Assembly: GCA_911728435.2 (NCBI GenBank)
Contig: OU452198.1
Coordinates: 29,045,902-29,109,901 of the forward strand
Direction of reading: 5' to 3'
DNA length: 64,000 nt
Source of the DNA: Apoderus coryli
Lineage: Eukaryota; Arthropoda; Insecta; Coleoptera; Attelabidae
The number at the start of each line of letters is the position of its first letter. The first letter of the stretch is position 1. The notes beneath the pieces are model-generated. The model saw nothing but the letters and a program-made list of their open reading frames with translations, did not search any database and had not been told where the DNA came from. This document shows, piece by piece, positions 1-10,745 of the stretch. The translations under genes and the position numbers were made by a program.

Positions 1-285
1 CAAACAATAAAACAGTTTTAACAATGTGGAAAAATGTAAAAAACAATTTAATAAACATTACGGTTATAAAAGATGTTCAAATTTAAATCCATCTGCCTCA
101 ATACACTTTTTTTGACGAATGTTTAAATGTGTAATGGGCTTTTTGATTGTCAGTGGGTTATTTCTGATAATATTGCAACAGTGAATAATTCTGTTAATGA
201 GCTGTTGTGTTTTATAATCGTAATGTTTATTAAATTGTTTTTTACTTTGTTCCACATTGTTAAAACTGTTTATTGTTTTTTATTT
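1..285. repeat. Foldback/MITE with about 71 bp inverted arms
   Basis: Bases 1-72 and 214-285 are near-perfect inverted copies of each other, separated by about 140 bp. The left arm may continue before the window. The unique centre encodes on the minus strand the C-terminus of a Tc1/mariner-type transposase, so this looks like a deletion derivative of a DNA transposon rather than a random hairpin. No target-site duplication can be checked because the left edge is cut. Confidence 0.75.
64..213 (-). pseudogene. Transposase C-terminal fragment (Tc1/mariner-type)
   Basis: The minus-strand reading frame ends in CIEADGFKFEHLL and a stop, preceded by an INRIIHCCN segment. This matches the usual C-terminus of a widespread insect transposase family (arginine/isoleucine-rich helix, then CIEVNGxxFEHLL). 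The same tail is present in the decayed transposase at 2671-2811. About 50 codons survive. The frame runs on to 255, but that part is simply the antisense of the right inverted arm and should not be read as protein. No catalytic residue is present. Family assignment is from memory of the motif; the exact family name is not certain. Confidence 0.6.
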
Positions 286-838
286 TATTTCTTAATTTAT
301 GACTAAACATTTCCCTGGCTTGTTCATTTCATTCCGATTAAAATAATTAGACACATGAGTTTTCCTCAAACAAATAAGAAAACTAGGTTATTACAAACAT
401 TTTTTATCTGTTTTCTGTCTATTACGGGTGGAAAAAGTTACATACAGGGTGAATTATTGGGATGAACCAGATATGCCAGATTTTTTAATCCAGCCCTGTA
501 AATCAAGTCAAATTATGATATTTATACCATACTGGAGAACAGTGTGTGTCGTTGCTGTTTATTTTGAAGATTTCTTTTTAATGACTAAACATTCTTATAC
601 AGTAAGATATTTCATTATTGCCAATTTTCAATTTGACTCTAAAATGAATCTTGAATTGGAAATGTGAGGTGAGTGCAACAAAAAATTCAAATACCCAGGT
701 CTAACTGTCTATTTATGCCCTCTGAAAAAATTCTATCAGATTTTTGAAAAATCATATACAGTGTGAAGTGTTGAATATGAAGCAGTCCCACAAATTTTGT
801 CGAAGACGGGCCTGGATTTTTGCAATTCTGAATACGTC
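286..838. other. No gene recognised
   Basis: AT-rich. A CAGGGTGAATT motif at about 446 resembles the ends of the CAGGGTG transposons elsewhere in the window, but I see no partner. A 79-codon open frame at 428-667 has no recognisable content. Confidence 0.5.
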
Positions 839-938
839 AGTTAGTTAGCAGACACCAATACACACTTTTTTAAAAAAAATTATTTTTGGGCAAATTGTAT
901 GAGTGCAATAAAGTCGATTTATTATTATTAAATTAGTT
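839..938 (+). mobile_element. LINE 3-prime end fragment with ATT tail
   Basis: The segment ends in AATAAAGTCGATTTATTATT followed by short ATT repeats. The same 3-prime signature closes the LINEs at 13365-13396 and 19190-19213 and, on the minus strand, at 6692-6718. It is a severely 5-prime-truncated non-LTR retrotransposon with no coding sequence left. Confidence 0.6.
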
Positions 939-1657
939 CCCAATGGAGGAGATCTACAATTTTACAGTGAGCGATCAATGTATAATTTATAAAACCGAAA
1001 AGATCTGGACGTGTTCCTAGTGGTACAGAATACTTTGGAAATATAGCATTTGAGTGTTACAATCTACTACTACTACCATCTGTACTGTACTACAAAACTG
1101 CTGAAAATTCGAAAAATCTTAAAAATTCTTAACAAACCATGTGTCCTTATAACTATCAAGACTTTCCATCTACTAAGTTCAATAATCTGTCGTAATTGTA
1201 ATCGCGTCTAAAATAACTTATTTTGCTTCAATGTTTGCGGCATAATAATAGAAATATTTCTTCCGTATATTTGTCCATTTGCTGTATATTTCTATATCTT
1301 AATCTTTTATTTCCATAATTAGTGGTTTTTGAAGGGCACCAGTTTATTTCTAATGGGAAGCTATTTGTGCCTCGCATGTGTCAGTTTACTTTAAATTCTT
1401 GAAATGCTGATGTTACTGATCCATCCTAACTGAAACCTGGCGCAGATGTAAAAAATTTAAGCAATCTCAAAAAGTTGATGTATTATGAGAAAAAGCTTAT
1501 AAAAGTGTACCTACTTGCCTAAATGAAATTTCTATTTTTATTTCATGTTTTACATATATAAGTGAAAAAAGTCATAAAGCAGTTGTAAAAAAGTCGTCTC
1601 CTAGAAAATAAATAAACGATTTGTTTTTTATTTGTTATAAAACGCATGAACTCTTAC
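939..1657. other. beat intronic sequence, nothing recognised
   Basis: AT-rich non-coding sequence downstream (in gene orientation) of the second beat exon. No ORF, repeat or RNA gene could be supported. Confidence 0.5.
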
Positions 1658-1793
1658 CTGCCACTGTCATTGGTGCCGCCAGTATTTGTGTGTGGAAAAG
1701 TGGAGCATCAGCAGATACTTCACACTGATATAAGCCGGAAATATTTCTTCCCACAGAGAGTAGAGTAACGTTGTGTGCATTAGAAACAGATAC
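1658..1793 (-). CDS. beat: Beaten path family Ig protein, exon (second half of Ig domain 1)
   Basis: Beat proteins are arthropod immunoglobulin-superfamily proteins, secreted or membrane-anchored, that bind Side-family receptors in axon guidance and synaptic matching. This 136 nt minus-strand exon has a TTTCAG acceptor (AG at 1794-1795) and a GTAAGA donor, and encodes about 45 residues. It contains GLYQCEVSADAP, the beat signature around the second Ig cysteine, then FHTQ and a terminal hydrophobic beta strand. It starts in phase 0, exactly continuing the exon at 20193-20407, so the two restore one Ig fold with the paired cysteines in LSCDYD and YQCEVS. The exon ends in phase 1; the next exon (second Ig domain) would lie before base 1. 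No stop or frameshift is seen, so the gene is probably functional. Which beat paralogue it is cannot be told. Confidence 0.87.
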
Positions 1794-2459
1794 CTGAAAT
1801 AGACAATAAAACACATCTAAAAAGAAAGTGCTAGTGGCCGCAATTGCGCTATAAAGTTTCGTGGAAGTTTTATCAAGAAAATATTGTATTTCATCTATAG
1901 AGAGTTGATGAAACTCTGGATTATAATTGAGAGCTAATATGAAGTGACGGAAATATTTTTATTTACTTCATAAACGTTAAAAAGGTAACACACATAAACC
2001 CATTAGGAACCCTTCAACGGATAAATTTTAAACGTTCATACCAGACAGTAATAATCAAATTATTAAAACCTTATAAACGTGACAAACAAGACTTCACAAA
2101 ATAGTCTATTCTCACAGTGGAGTCCTATGTTAATCAAAATAAACAAAATTCGTTACTTCCACAAAGTTTTTATTTACTAAAATAATTATGCTCTAAATTC
2201 TTAATACAACTGAATAATTTATTATATTATTTAAATATAATACATCCTTTTATTGTATTTTGAAATTTTCCATAAGCTGATCAGTACTGACTTTATCATT
2301 CCGTTCAATTCTAATCATCCCCATTCGCAAACAATTTGTTTCCTTCATACCTTCTTCCATCGACTGTTTTCTATTCTTCTTGATGATAGAAACTATATCC
2401 GTGAACTAGTCTATCTAGGAACTCTATAGATTAATAACAAATTTCCCATTCATTATATA
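1794..2459. other. beat intron, unannotated stretch
   Basis: Start of the 18.4 kb intron (1794-20192). AT-rich with no recognisable element until the TA target duplication of the CAGGGTG transposon at 2458-2459. Confidence 0.5.
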
Positions 2460-2670
2460 CAGGGTGTCCCAAAAAACATTCCTCACCCTTTGGGGGTAGA
2501 TCCTACGACCAAAAATAAGACGAAAATCACTTATGTCAAAATTTCGAAAAATCTCTCCTTATGAAACTATGACCATTTTGAATATTAAAATGAAGTCATT
2601 TTCGAAAATAAAATGAAATGTTCAAATTCAAATTAGTTATTAACACATAATAAAACAAAAACATTTCAAT

Positions 2671-2811
2671 TTACAAAGGCAAATGTTCGAAATCCTCACC
2701 ATTTTGTTTAATGCAATGTTGAAATATTTGGCCGCTGTACTAAAGGAACTTCTTCCAGAAGAGTTGGCAATCTGTTATCGCAAAAATTGGCATAGTTTTC
2801 GGCGTTTAGTA
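2671..2811 (-). pseudogene. Tc1/mariner-type transposase, C-terminal part
   Basis: Minus-strand coding continues here from the block at 5695-6015 across the inserted element. It reads LNAENYANF, then LPTLLEEVPL, as in the linker before the second catalytic Asp of this family. It then jumps, after an internal deletion and frame change, to a C-terminal CIKQNGEDFEHLPL and a TAA stop. The HDGAPAH block with the second Asp and the third acidic residue are deleted. The same C-terminal motif is seen at 64-213. The gene is dead. Confidence 0.7.
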
Positions 2812-3396
2812 CACGGAAAGAAATATGCGTGCATTATTTCTACATACATTGGATAACGAAAATTGGATCTAAAACATTCGCAATTGCGACTTTTTTGTAC
2901 ATGTGCTTGTTTAAAAAACATAAAAACTTTTGTCTACATTGAATAGGATATTTTTTATTCATTTAAGTTAACAAAAAATGCACCACAGTGTGTACTTATT
3001 ATTTATATACCAGTGTTTATATTTTATACATACATTTTCTCATAAAACTAATATAATTCTGTATTAAAAATGCACAATTTGATGATATAGAAGTTATTAC
3101 AACAATGCAAAAGTAAAAGTGGTGGTTAAAACAAACATAATGTGGTGGTTGAAGTGTGCGTCCTTTTCTTTCTCGAAATACCTAACCATCATCTGTCTCT
3201 TTCGTAATGCTTTTGTAATGCATTATTTTTATTTGGTGTTCGTCTATCCAATTGTTAACAGCCAAAATTAAACCCTAAATATTCAACAGTTTCAATGTAA
3301 TCTGTAAATCTGGCATCTCCCAAAGGACAAGATTATAGTAACTACATAGTACAAAAGAATGCAGAATCAGAAAGCACCCAGTTATTGTTGTATCTA

Positions 3397-4728
3397 CGAG
3401 GTCTGTTCAAAAAGTACCCGGAATTCTCATTTTTCTAAAAAAATATTTATTTATTCGTCTACATCTATATGGTCCCCTTCAAAGTAATCCCCCCTAGATA
3501 TAATACACTTATGCCAGCGTTTTTTCCAGTCTTCGAAACACCCTTGATAGTCACTTTTTGTAATGCTCTGTAGCACTCTCAGCGATTCTGCCTTTATCTC
3601 TTCAATCGATGAAAAACGCTGTCCTTTCATGGGTCTCTTCAACTTTGGGAACAGGAAAAAATCACACGGAGCGATATCTGGTGAATAAGGAGGTTGGGGC
3701 ATGATTAAAGTCTTGTTTTTAGCCAAAAAATCACGAATAAGCAACGATGAATGAGCAGGTGCGTTATCGTGGTGCAAAACCCATGAATTGTTTTTCCATA
3801 AATCGGGGCGTTTTTTTCGAATTGCTTCACGCAAACGTCGCATTACTTCAAGGTAATACTCCTTATTGACGGTTTGACCTTTTGGCAAGAATTCTTTATG
3901 CACTATGCCATTATAATCGAAGAAAACAGTAAGCAAAACCTTGACATTTGATCGAACTTGACGTGCTTTTTTCAGTCTTGGTGACGTTGAGTGCTTCCAC
4001 GTGGACGATTGTGCTTTTGTTTCGACATCATAACCGTACACCCATGTTTCATCACCAGTTATGACCCTTTCAAGTAAATTTGGATCGTCGTTGACGTCGT
4101 TTAACAGCTCCTGAGCGATGGTAATGCGTTTGTTTTTTTGATCAAAATTCAGCAGTTTTGGAACGAATTTTGCTGCCACTCGTTTCATGCCCAAAACCTT
4201 TGAAAAAATATGATGGCATGAGCCAACTGATATGCCAACTTCATCAGCAACTTCTCTAATTGTGATTCGGCGATCATCCATAATCATTTTTTCCACTTTT
4301 CCCACATTTTCATCGATTATTGACGTGCTGGGTCGACCGGAGCGTTCGTCGTCTTCAACGTCTTCGCGGCCATCTTGGAAACGCTTATACCACTCGTAAA
4401 CACTTGTTTTTTTCATAGCAGACTCACCGTAGGCTCTCTGTAACATTTCGCACACTTGGTTACACTTTATTTCATTTTTCACGCAAAATTTAATACAAAT
4501 TCTTTGACTCTTCAATTCTTCCATTGTTTAAACTAACAAAAATCGCCGAGCTCAAAAAAACACGTCTACACCAGCCGCTACAAGACAGAATGTAAACAAT
4601 GAATACAGCTGAAAATTTCACCATACATTAGGGACATGTGTACCAACACAATAAAAAAAAAATTTGACCACCGGACTCTCCAGACGCGCGCAATTCAAAA
4701 ATTCCGGGAACTTTTTGAACAGACCTCG
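3397..4728 (-). mobile_element. Full-length mariner transposon (1332 bp)
   Basis: The inverted ends start CGAGGTCTGTTCAAAAAGT and match over about 29 bp with one mismatch (A/T at position 20). They are flanked by TA at 3395-3396 and 4729-4730. The element contains one uninterrupted transposase gene. Size, TIR length and target duplication are those of an intact mariner. Confidence 0.95.
3451..4524 (-). CDS. Mariner transposase (DD34D), apparently intact
   Basis: This 357-residue protein catalyses cut-and-paste transposition in the nucleus, binding the TIRs at 3397-3425 and 4700-4728. The N-terminal half holds two helix-turn-helix regions: residues 1-50 with YEWYKRFQDGRE, and about 75-120 with RRITIREVADEVGIS, linked by the RSGRPST hinge typical of mariners. 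The catalytic triad is D158 (TGDETW), D253 (HHDNAPAH) and D288 (YSPDIAPCDFF). Exactly 34 residues lie between the last two, so it is DD34D. Length is close to the usual 345-350. No stops or frameshifts are present and the start ATG lies just inside the TIR, so it may encode active enzyme. The mariner subfamily is not decided. It differs clearly from the decayed copy at 53616-54540. Confidence 0.95.
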   Translation of the reverse strand: MEELKSQRICIKFCVKNEIKCNQVCEMLQRAYGESAMKKTSVYEWYKRFQDGREDVEDDERSGRPSTSIIDENVGKVEKMIMDDRRITIREVADEVGISVGSCHHIFSKVLGMKRVAAKFVPKLLNFDQKNKRITIAQELLNDVNDDPNLLERVITGDETWVYGYDVETKAQSSTWKHSTSPRLKKARQVRSNVKVLLTVFFDYNGIVHKEFLPKGQTVNKEYYLEVMRRLREAIRKKRPDLWKNNSWVLHHDNAPAHSSLLIRDFLAKNKTLIMPQPPYSPDIAPCDFFLFPKLKRPMKGQRFSSIEEIKAESLRVLQSITKSDYQGCFEDWKKRWHKCIISRGDYFEGDHIDVDE

Positions 4729-4820
4729 TATAGTGTCACGATCGTTGGTATTTACATATTCAAAAAAGTAGTTTTAATTTCAATATCGAGCAAAACCTAA
4801 TACTAGACATTTAATTTTAG

Positions 4821-4941
4821 AACATCAAATTGATAAAGAAGCCTTTGAAACCCTGACTGAAGGTGATTTTCAAGAACTTGTCCCTGCTATTGGATTGAGA
4901 AAAAATGTTTAAATAGATATATGGAAATTAGGTCAAACTCG
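4821..4941 (+). pseudogene. SAM-like domain gene, second exon (one-base frameshift)
   Basis: A TTTAATTTTAG acceptor precedes and a GTAAGG donor follows this 121 nt exon. It reads IDKEAFETLTEGDFQELVP followed by AIGLR: a short helical repeat with the L-T-x-x-D-(F/L)-x-E-L-(V)-P-x-I-G pattern of sterile alpha motif (SAM) domains, which mediate protein-protein contacts. One A is missing in the A-run after AIGLR, breaking the frame; in the other frame it continues to the donor. The exon opens with the last two bases of a codon, which is exactly the phase left by the SAM-like first exon at 22006-22069 in another element. The first exon belonging to this copy was not found. SAM assignment is by motif only. 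Confidence 0.6.
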
Positions 4942-5694
4942 GTAAGGATATTTTTTAAATTTGCTAATTTGTATTAACCACTTAAGTAAACGAAATTTAA
5001 AAAATGTTTTATGTAAAATAATTAATATTACTTTTATTATTATGCTTATGAAACGCTTAATAGAGAGAAACTCTGTTCATTAGATTATTTATTAGATATG
5101 TTATGCACCATGTTAACTACACGTTTCCAGTTGTGATTTCAAGTATTTGTTATGTATATTTCTACTTTTTTATCCATTAATAAATTTATTTGTCAAAATT
5201 ATTGTGTATTTTTAATATCAAAGTTTGTACACATTTCCTACATAATCTTGTGTATTAATTCAGTACAAAAATTAGTATTGCTTTTGCACAATTAATGCAT
5301 CAAACATAAATATTAGCTGTAACTAAAATCTACACTTTTTACAGTTTATGAAAATATTGTTGGGCATATAAAATATATTAAATATGTAATAAAAGTAATC
5401 ACATGTGTACTAAAAATTTTTACAAATTCGGAATTTTTAGTTTATCGTTATCTGTAGAAAAAATGCACACTAATTGTACATAACATCTACATTTTTTGCA
5501 ATTTAAGGCAAACCATTGGATACTAGAAATATATTAATTAAATTAGGTCCAAGTGTATAAAAATAATGCCAACTCAATATCTCCAATTCTGCAGAGAAAA
5601 AATTAACAATATTGCTCCTGTATCCATTTCAAGCACAAATTGGTTTAAAAATATGTACAATCGTGTACAAATTATGCCCCCATTTTTTTCCGTG

Positions 5695-6015
5695 TATCCT
5701 AGGTAGAAACTGTAGTTCTATTATCCTATTTCCCGACAGACAAATCCACACATTTACGCTCCAGCGTGCTTGCTTATGTGATACTCTAATTTGGTGCTGA
5801 TTTTCGTAATTCCAACACTGCAAGTTCTGCTGATTGAAGACTCATTGCTGGTTAAAATGAGCTTCATTACTCTACAGTACTGGTTTAAAAATATCTTCAT
5901 TTGCGTCCAAGCAATTTAAACAAAATCTACAAAATCGTAAGCGCAACTCGCTATCCCCAGGATACAATTCTTGAATCGGTTTTAGATGATAAGGATGCAG
6001 ATTTTCTCTTGGCAT
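5695..6015 (-). pseudogene. Tc1/mariner-type transposase, catalytic N-part
   Basis: On the minus strand from an ATG at 6013-6015 one reads HPYHLKPIQELYPGD, a LRFCRFCLNCLDANED segment, then NEAHF, VFNQQNLQCWNYENQHQIR and RWSVNVWICLSGNRII. This is the order seen in a large insect family of Tc1/mariner-like transposases around the first catalytic Asp. Here that Asp (usually TDEA) has become Asn, and several stops interrupt. Coding resumes in frame at 2811 after the inserted element. The N-terminal DNA-binding region is missing or unreadable. Confidence 0.7.
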
Positions 6016-6344
6016 GAATCTGTTTTTATCAAGGATGACCAGATTTAAATTATTAATTCCAAGTGAAAGATTTGTCTAATTTCAATATTCAAAATGGTCA
6101 TAATTTCATAAGGAGAAGAAATTTTGACATAAATTATTTTCGTCTTATTTTTGGTCGTAGATTCTACCCCCAAAGGGTAGGGAATTTTTTTTGGGACACC
6201 CTGTATAATAAAATGTATTTCAGATACCCCAATAAAATTTTCAATTATTGTTCGTTAAAAATCACACTAAATCAAACATGTAATTTTCCTTGTTATTTGT
6301 AGCCAACATCTCGTATAAAATTCAGATATACATAAGGTGAGATC

Positions 6345-6660
6345 TATTTTAACAAACTCCAAAGATAAGATTGACATCATAGATAGATCTGGCGTTTACA
6401 GGATTTATTGTTCTGAATAAAATTGCAACGCTTGTTATATTTCCCAAAGTGGAAGCAATAGATAAACAAAAATACTCCAATTTATTCTTTTAAAATATGA
6501 CTCCTTTGCTAACCATATCATAAAGCTTGAACATATTATGACACGAGCCTTAAAGTGCTCCATGTTTGCGAACAATAAAATTGAATGCTCTGGAAATACT
6601 AAAAAATTTTAAAACATTGAAGAACAAGAACTTAATTTCATTAAATGATCAAATTAACTT
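6345..6660 (+). pseudogene. Penelope-like GIY-YIG endonuclease remnant
   Basis: A plus-strand frame with stops reads IIDRSGVYRIYCSE, then NACYISQSGSN, then a region with FANHIIKLEH and CSMFANNKIE. This is the GIY-YIG nuclease domain at the C-terminus of Penelope-like retroelements (GVYxIxCxxCxxxYIGQ(T/S)GR), used for target nicking. The second motif has lost its Gly (YIS for YIG), and the frame contains at least three stops. It differs from the copies at 27049-29253, so it is an older family. Confidence 0.7.
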
Positions 6661-6691
6661 TGGTTCGTTTTTCAATATAAAATTTTTAATC

Positions 6692-8110
6692 AAATAATAA
6701 TAATAATAAAACGTTTATTAGCTCAGATAAAGAAACAATAATTAACAATAACTATAAACAATAACCTATACGAGTACCTTACTGAACTAAAAGGCATTAG
6801 ATGCAGCTTCTCAACACAGTTGAGTGCTGTTGTAGCCTAACATAATAATAGAACTATGAAAAATTGATAGAGCAATAATTAATTATATTAGATTATTTTG
6901 ATGATATCTCCACTTAATAAATATCGAATACATTTTATTTAAAACACACAATCTTATAACAACCCAAAAAACTAAAAAAATTTTTTTTTTTTTTACATCT
7001 ACCGCCGTTAGCTTTCCTCGTGATCCTGCCAAAAATTTGAATATCTTGGAACACCCGTGTTGAAATTATTTATTTTTTTAAACTATTTTTGATTGTTTTT
7101 GCAAACGTCATCACCGAAGAAGAGAAATCTTTAACCTGTAGTTTATTTATTAATGATGCAGCCGTGTAAGAAAAAGACCGTTTGAAAATTTGTTTTTTAT
7201 GAGCTGGAATCGTTAAAAGGTTCCTTCGCCTTATGTTTAAATTATGAATATCAGTTCGAAAAACTATTTTTTGATGGAGGTATGGAGGAGTGCGAAACTT
7301 TAAAATTTTATAATAAAAACTAGCCGCATGAACCATATGTCGATTGTACATATTAAGCCAACCTACTTCTTCTAGTTTATGAGATATTCTTTGTCTTCTC
7401 CTGATGCCATAAATCAATCTCAAACAGGAGTTCTGAACTTTCTGAATACGCCTAGTGTCCACACTGTCAAGACAGGGGCCATACACATTGTCACAGAAAC
7501 CGAAATGCGACAATACGAGCATATCACAAAGAGATGCTTTAACTTTCACACTTAAAAAATGTCTCTGCTAGTAAATTCTTTTCAAGGACCCATAGGCAAT
7601 CCTTAGTTTTGTTGTGACATGCTCTTTGAACCTCAACTTATTGTCCATGATCAGCCCTAAATTTTTTGAAAAGTTTTTAAATGGTATTTGTTCAGAATTG
7701 ATCTTAATCGTAATATTATTCAGAATTTCATCCCTTACGTTATTGTTGGAAAATAGAAGACATACGGTTTTTTTTTGGATTCAATTTAAGCAAGTGGTTA
7801 TCGGAGACTTCTAAAAGACCCTGTAGGTCCTCATTGATCTGCTCAGCAGCCGTATGCATGTCCGCTGGGCTAAAAGCCTTATAAATTTGTGTATCGTCAG
7901 CATACATAAGATATTCAGATTATTTCAGATTTTGAACAAAATTTGTCGTATACATTGTGTACAGAATCGGAGCAAGTATACTTCCTTGAGGGACCCCACT
8001 TTCAATTTTCAAACTATTAGACATATTGTTTAGTTTATTTACATTTTTATCAACAGTTATTCTCCATGCCAATGGGAATTTTGTTTTATTCCGCTTTTGA
8101 TAGGTCTCTG
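6692..8110 (-). mobile_element. Decayed LINE, 5-prime truncated
   Basis: On the minus strand this is a reverse-transcriptase block followed by a 3-prime region ending in AATAAACGTTTT-like sequence and ATT repeats (6692-6718). The tail type is shared with the LINEs at 12300-13398 and 14785-19216. The left edge is the 3-prime end; the 5-prime break is near 8110. Confidence 0.8.
7070..8110 (-). pseudogene. LINE reverse transcriptase, broken
   Basis: Minus-strand frames give IESGVPQGSILAPILYTMY (RT motif 4), MYADDTQIYKAF (catalytic box, both Asp kept), LLKLNPKK, LGLIMDNKLRFKEHV, and the C-terminal HFGFCDNVYGPCLD and NSCLRLIYGIRRRQRI. The last 159 codons (7070-7549) are open. Above them are at least two stops (after FVQNLK and after GSLKRIY) and one frameshift. 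The endonuclease domain is absent because the copy is 5-prime truncated. The style is that of CR1/L2- or Jockey-type LINEs; the clade is not fixed. Confidence 0.85.
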
Positions 8111-9275
8111 TTCCATTTTTGACAAGTCAATTCCTCTTTAATAAACGCTAAATTTAAATTCATATCGTAGATTTCTTCTGCCATAATATTGAGTGTTAAG
8201 TGTTGCGATAATTACTATTTGTGTCTCTGGTTATTATCGATGGATCACACACTTTTAAATTTGGTTTTAATATTCGGTAAGAGAAAAAAGCTTAATTTAC
8301 TTTTTTGATACCACGTCATTTATTTCATATATGTAAATTTACATTTCTCCTTGTTTTAGACTATATTATTTTTGTGATGGGGGTATAGACCGTCGAAACA
8401 TGTATCACTGAACTTATATACTGAATTACTTATACAATTTTGTGGAGGCGACAAAATTGTTTTTTTTTTGTTGTGTAATTATGAGCTCTGCTCACATCTG
8501 TTATTCTGTAAATATGTGTTTATGAATGTTGATTTACTTACTTATATTAAATTAGCTTTAAATTACAAATAACGTTACTATGTTATTTTTGCAAGTAATA
8601 TGTGTCTGTGTGAATAAATTAATGGCTCTGATTACAACCAAGTGACCAATATTCCTCCTTGTCATTGATTCTTATTACAATTTTAGAATTGACGTAATTA
8701 TAATGTCGTACAAAATTTTGTAAATATTTACGTCGTTTAGACTGACCTAATAGTCTACATTGAAGGGTGAAGCTACAAAACCTTTTATTTTTTCAATAAA
8801 TTTTGGGCAAATCATGATGAGATAGGTACTCATATTTTGCAAGTAAATTAATTATTATTTTATTGACAAGAGTTTTGTTTCTTCTTTCTGTATTTTTCAG
8901 TGTAATTTCTAACGTTAATTGTTATTAGGTGAAACGAAAATATGTGTTTTTAAGTTTGCGTTTCAATTTGAAATTATATGTTAATTGAATTCTTGGCGAT
9001 TGGCGTATATCCTTGAATTGGATTTTGTTTAACAGTAATATTATGCTGTATGAATTTGTATGTTATAATCAAAATAAAATATAGTCGAAACATAATATTG
9101 CTACCGTTGCCGTTGGTTCGAGAGAACAAGAGACAAGAAAATCAAAAACTCATATCTTATTCAGTCGACCCCCAAATATGTGTTAGTAGTTTCTATGCAT
9201 TTTTAAGCACCAAATTATTACGGCTCATTGTTTGAGTATTAGGCATCTAATTATAGTTCAAATAAAATATCTAAT
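8111..9275. other. Intronic, no gene; weak Penelope-end motif
   Basis: Mostly AT-rich unassigned sequence. At 8372-8400 (+) TGTGATGGGGG followed by GTCGAAACATGTAT resembles, in degenerate form, the hammerhead-like motif found at other Penelope ends in the window. Confidence 0.35.
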
Positions 9276-9655
9276 TTATGAATATAAAGAAGCCTTACGT
9301 ACTAGTAAGAAAAAAAATCCCTCTTGCTTAAACAAACCCGTACAAGAAGAGTAATAATCAACATTTTTAATAATTCTTGGCATTCGTTTCTGCGCTACAA
9401 ACATGGTTTGAACGTCACTGCCCCCTGCCCTGAACATTAACCCATACTTCAAAACTGACTCAATATTTGCAAAATATATTATCTTAAGGGTCTTTTCATT
9501 CATGTACCTCCCAACAACTCGAAGTGCATAGCTCACCGACTTGAATTCTGCTAGGTGCATCGACCAATCCAAATGGTGATTCAAATAAATGCCCAGAAAC
9601 TTAGTGTTATCCTCAAGATATATCTTACTTCGTGCACAACACCAGATAAGACACT
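9276..9655 (-). pseudogene. LINE reverse-transcriptase C-terminal fragment
   Basis: The minus strand reads NTKFLGIYLNHHLDWSMHL, then YALRVVGRYMNEKTLKIIYFA, ESVLKYGLMF and AQKRMPRIIKNVDYYSSC. This is the region downstream of the RT catalytic box in insect LINEs (LGIxLDxxLxW ... YFAxxESxLxYGxxFWG ... QKRAxRII). About 125 codons survive, ending at 9276 in a short lysine/phenylalanine-rich run. It belongs to a different lineage from the LINE at 6692-8110. No catalytic residues lie in this part. Confidence 0.75.
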
Positions 9656-10745
9656 TCTCATCTTCAATTTATTTAAACATATTTATCTGTTAAAAAATAT
9701 TCAATGCCCTGTAAATTTTGTAAGACGTGTGACTTAGAACAGTTTGGCTCTAGGGTACAGTTATAAACATCAAATAAAATCTAAAATTCGTATTACATTT
9801 TTCATAGCTTATTTCAGATAGCTGAAAGTGCTAAAAGCAATAGCTATTTTAAAATAAAAATACAGTTAATATAAAAATGTTGATTGCTTTTCCAAACGTA
9901 CGCATAGATAAAGGTTGTAAAATTTAATGAAAACTTAGTAGGTAGCTGTGCTTAAATTGCATACTGAAATATCGAGTTTGAAAACCATTTTAATTTATTT
10001 TCGTTAGAATGTTACGAAGCTTTTTTTATTCTGTTTGATCCTTTTTATTATTTCTTTTGACTTGTTAATGAGTTCCTGAGCTATTAATCGTTGAAGAGGA
10101 CGGAGTGTAAACTTTATTAAACTGCGAGTACGATAAAGAAGTAATATTAATAAAGAAGAATCGTAATGTTTCAGGAGTTTCGTTAAAAGAAGATTACGTT
10201 TTGTTGTACAACAATGTAATAGTTTTACGAAATAAACAGTGAGAGTATAAAATTTTACACCGCTTAATTTTTGTTTTTCTTTAATCCGTCAACGGTGGTA
10301 AGTCAACTTTAAAATTTCACATCAATAAAAGGGTGATATCATTCAAAATATAATTTAGTGCTCCTTTTGACGACAACTAGATTTTTAAGTTTGGATTAGA
10401 GTACGAAGTAACAAAAGTGGATGTTTGGGAGTACAATATATTCTCTTAGTACAAGAATATTATCTGATAGTTCAAGAGTATTAGTTAACACCATCCAAGC
10501 ACTCAAAAAATATAATCACAACAAGGTCCACGTAGTTCTGCCATTAAATGGAGACAATATATGCGTAAGCGTATTTACTACTAGAATGTCCTTTTTGTTA
10601 CAATCTTTTTTTTTTTTTAAATAATAGAGTGAACCGATATAAGTGCTTCAATTGGTCAGATAGAAAACCAAATATATAGCGAAAGGTACATACGCAGCAC
10701 TCAGAAAACTTAAATGTTTGAGTAGAAATTATCGGGAACAGTATT
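9656..10745. other. Intronic, no gene recognised
   Basis: AT-rich. Short open frames at 9555-9737 and 10421-10624 have no recognisable content and biased composition. Confidence 0.5.

Larger units (their letters stand above)
2812..5694. mobile_element. CACGGAAA-ended TIR element carrying a SAM-like exon
   Basis: The ends CACGGAAAGAAAT (2812-) and its inverted partner ending ATTTTTTTCCGTG (to 5694) are 13 bp TIRs with one mismatch, flanked by TA at 2810-2811 and 5695-5696. It landed inside the transposase of the 2460-6203 element: dropping it and one TA rejoins that reading frame exactly, which confirms both borders. Without the nested mariner it is about 1.55 kb. No transposase is recognised in it. 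A spliced SAM-like exon lies at 4821-4941. The rest is AT-rich and non-coding. Confidence 0.8.
2460..6203 (-). mobile_element. Tc1/mariner-type DNA transposon, long TIRs (outermost of a nest)
   Basis: The ends are inverted copies starting CAGGGTGTCCCAAAAAA and remain similar for about 125 bp (2460-2590 against 6070-6203). Both are flanked by TA (2458-2459 and 6204-6205), the target duplication of the Tc1/mariner superfamily. The element encodes a decayed transposase on the minus strand, split by a second transposon (2812-5694) that is itself split by a third (3397-4728). Removing the two inserts leaves about 0.86 kb. It is non-autonomous now. Confidence 0.85.

Noticed and set aside
428..667. 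79-codon plus-strand open frame
   Set aside because: No recognisable motif, no splice or context support, AT-rich composition.
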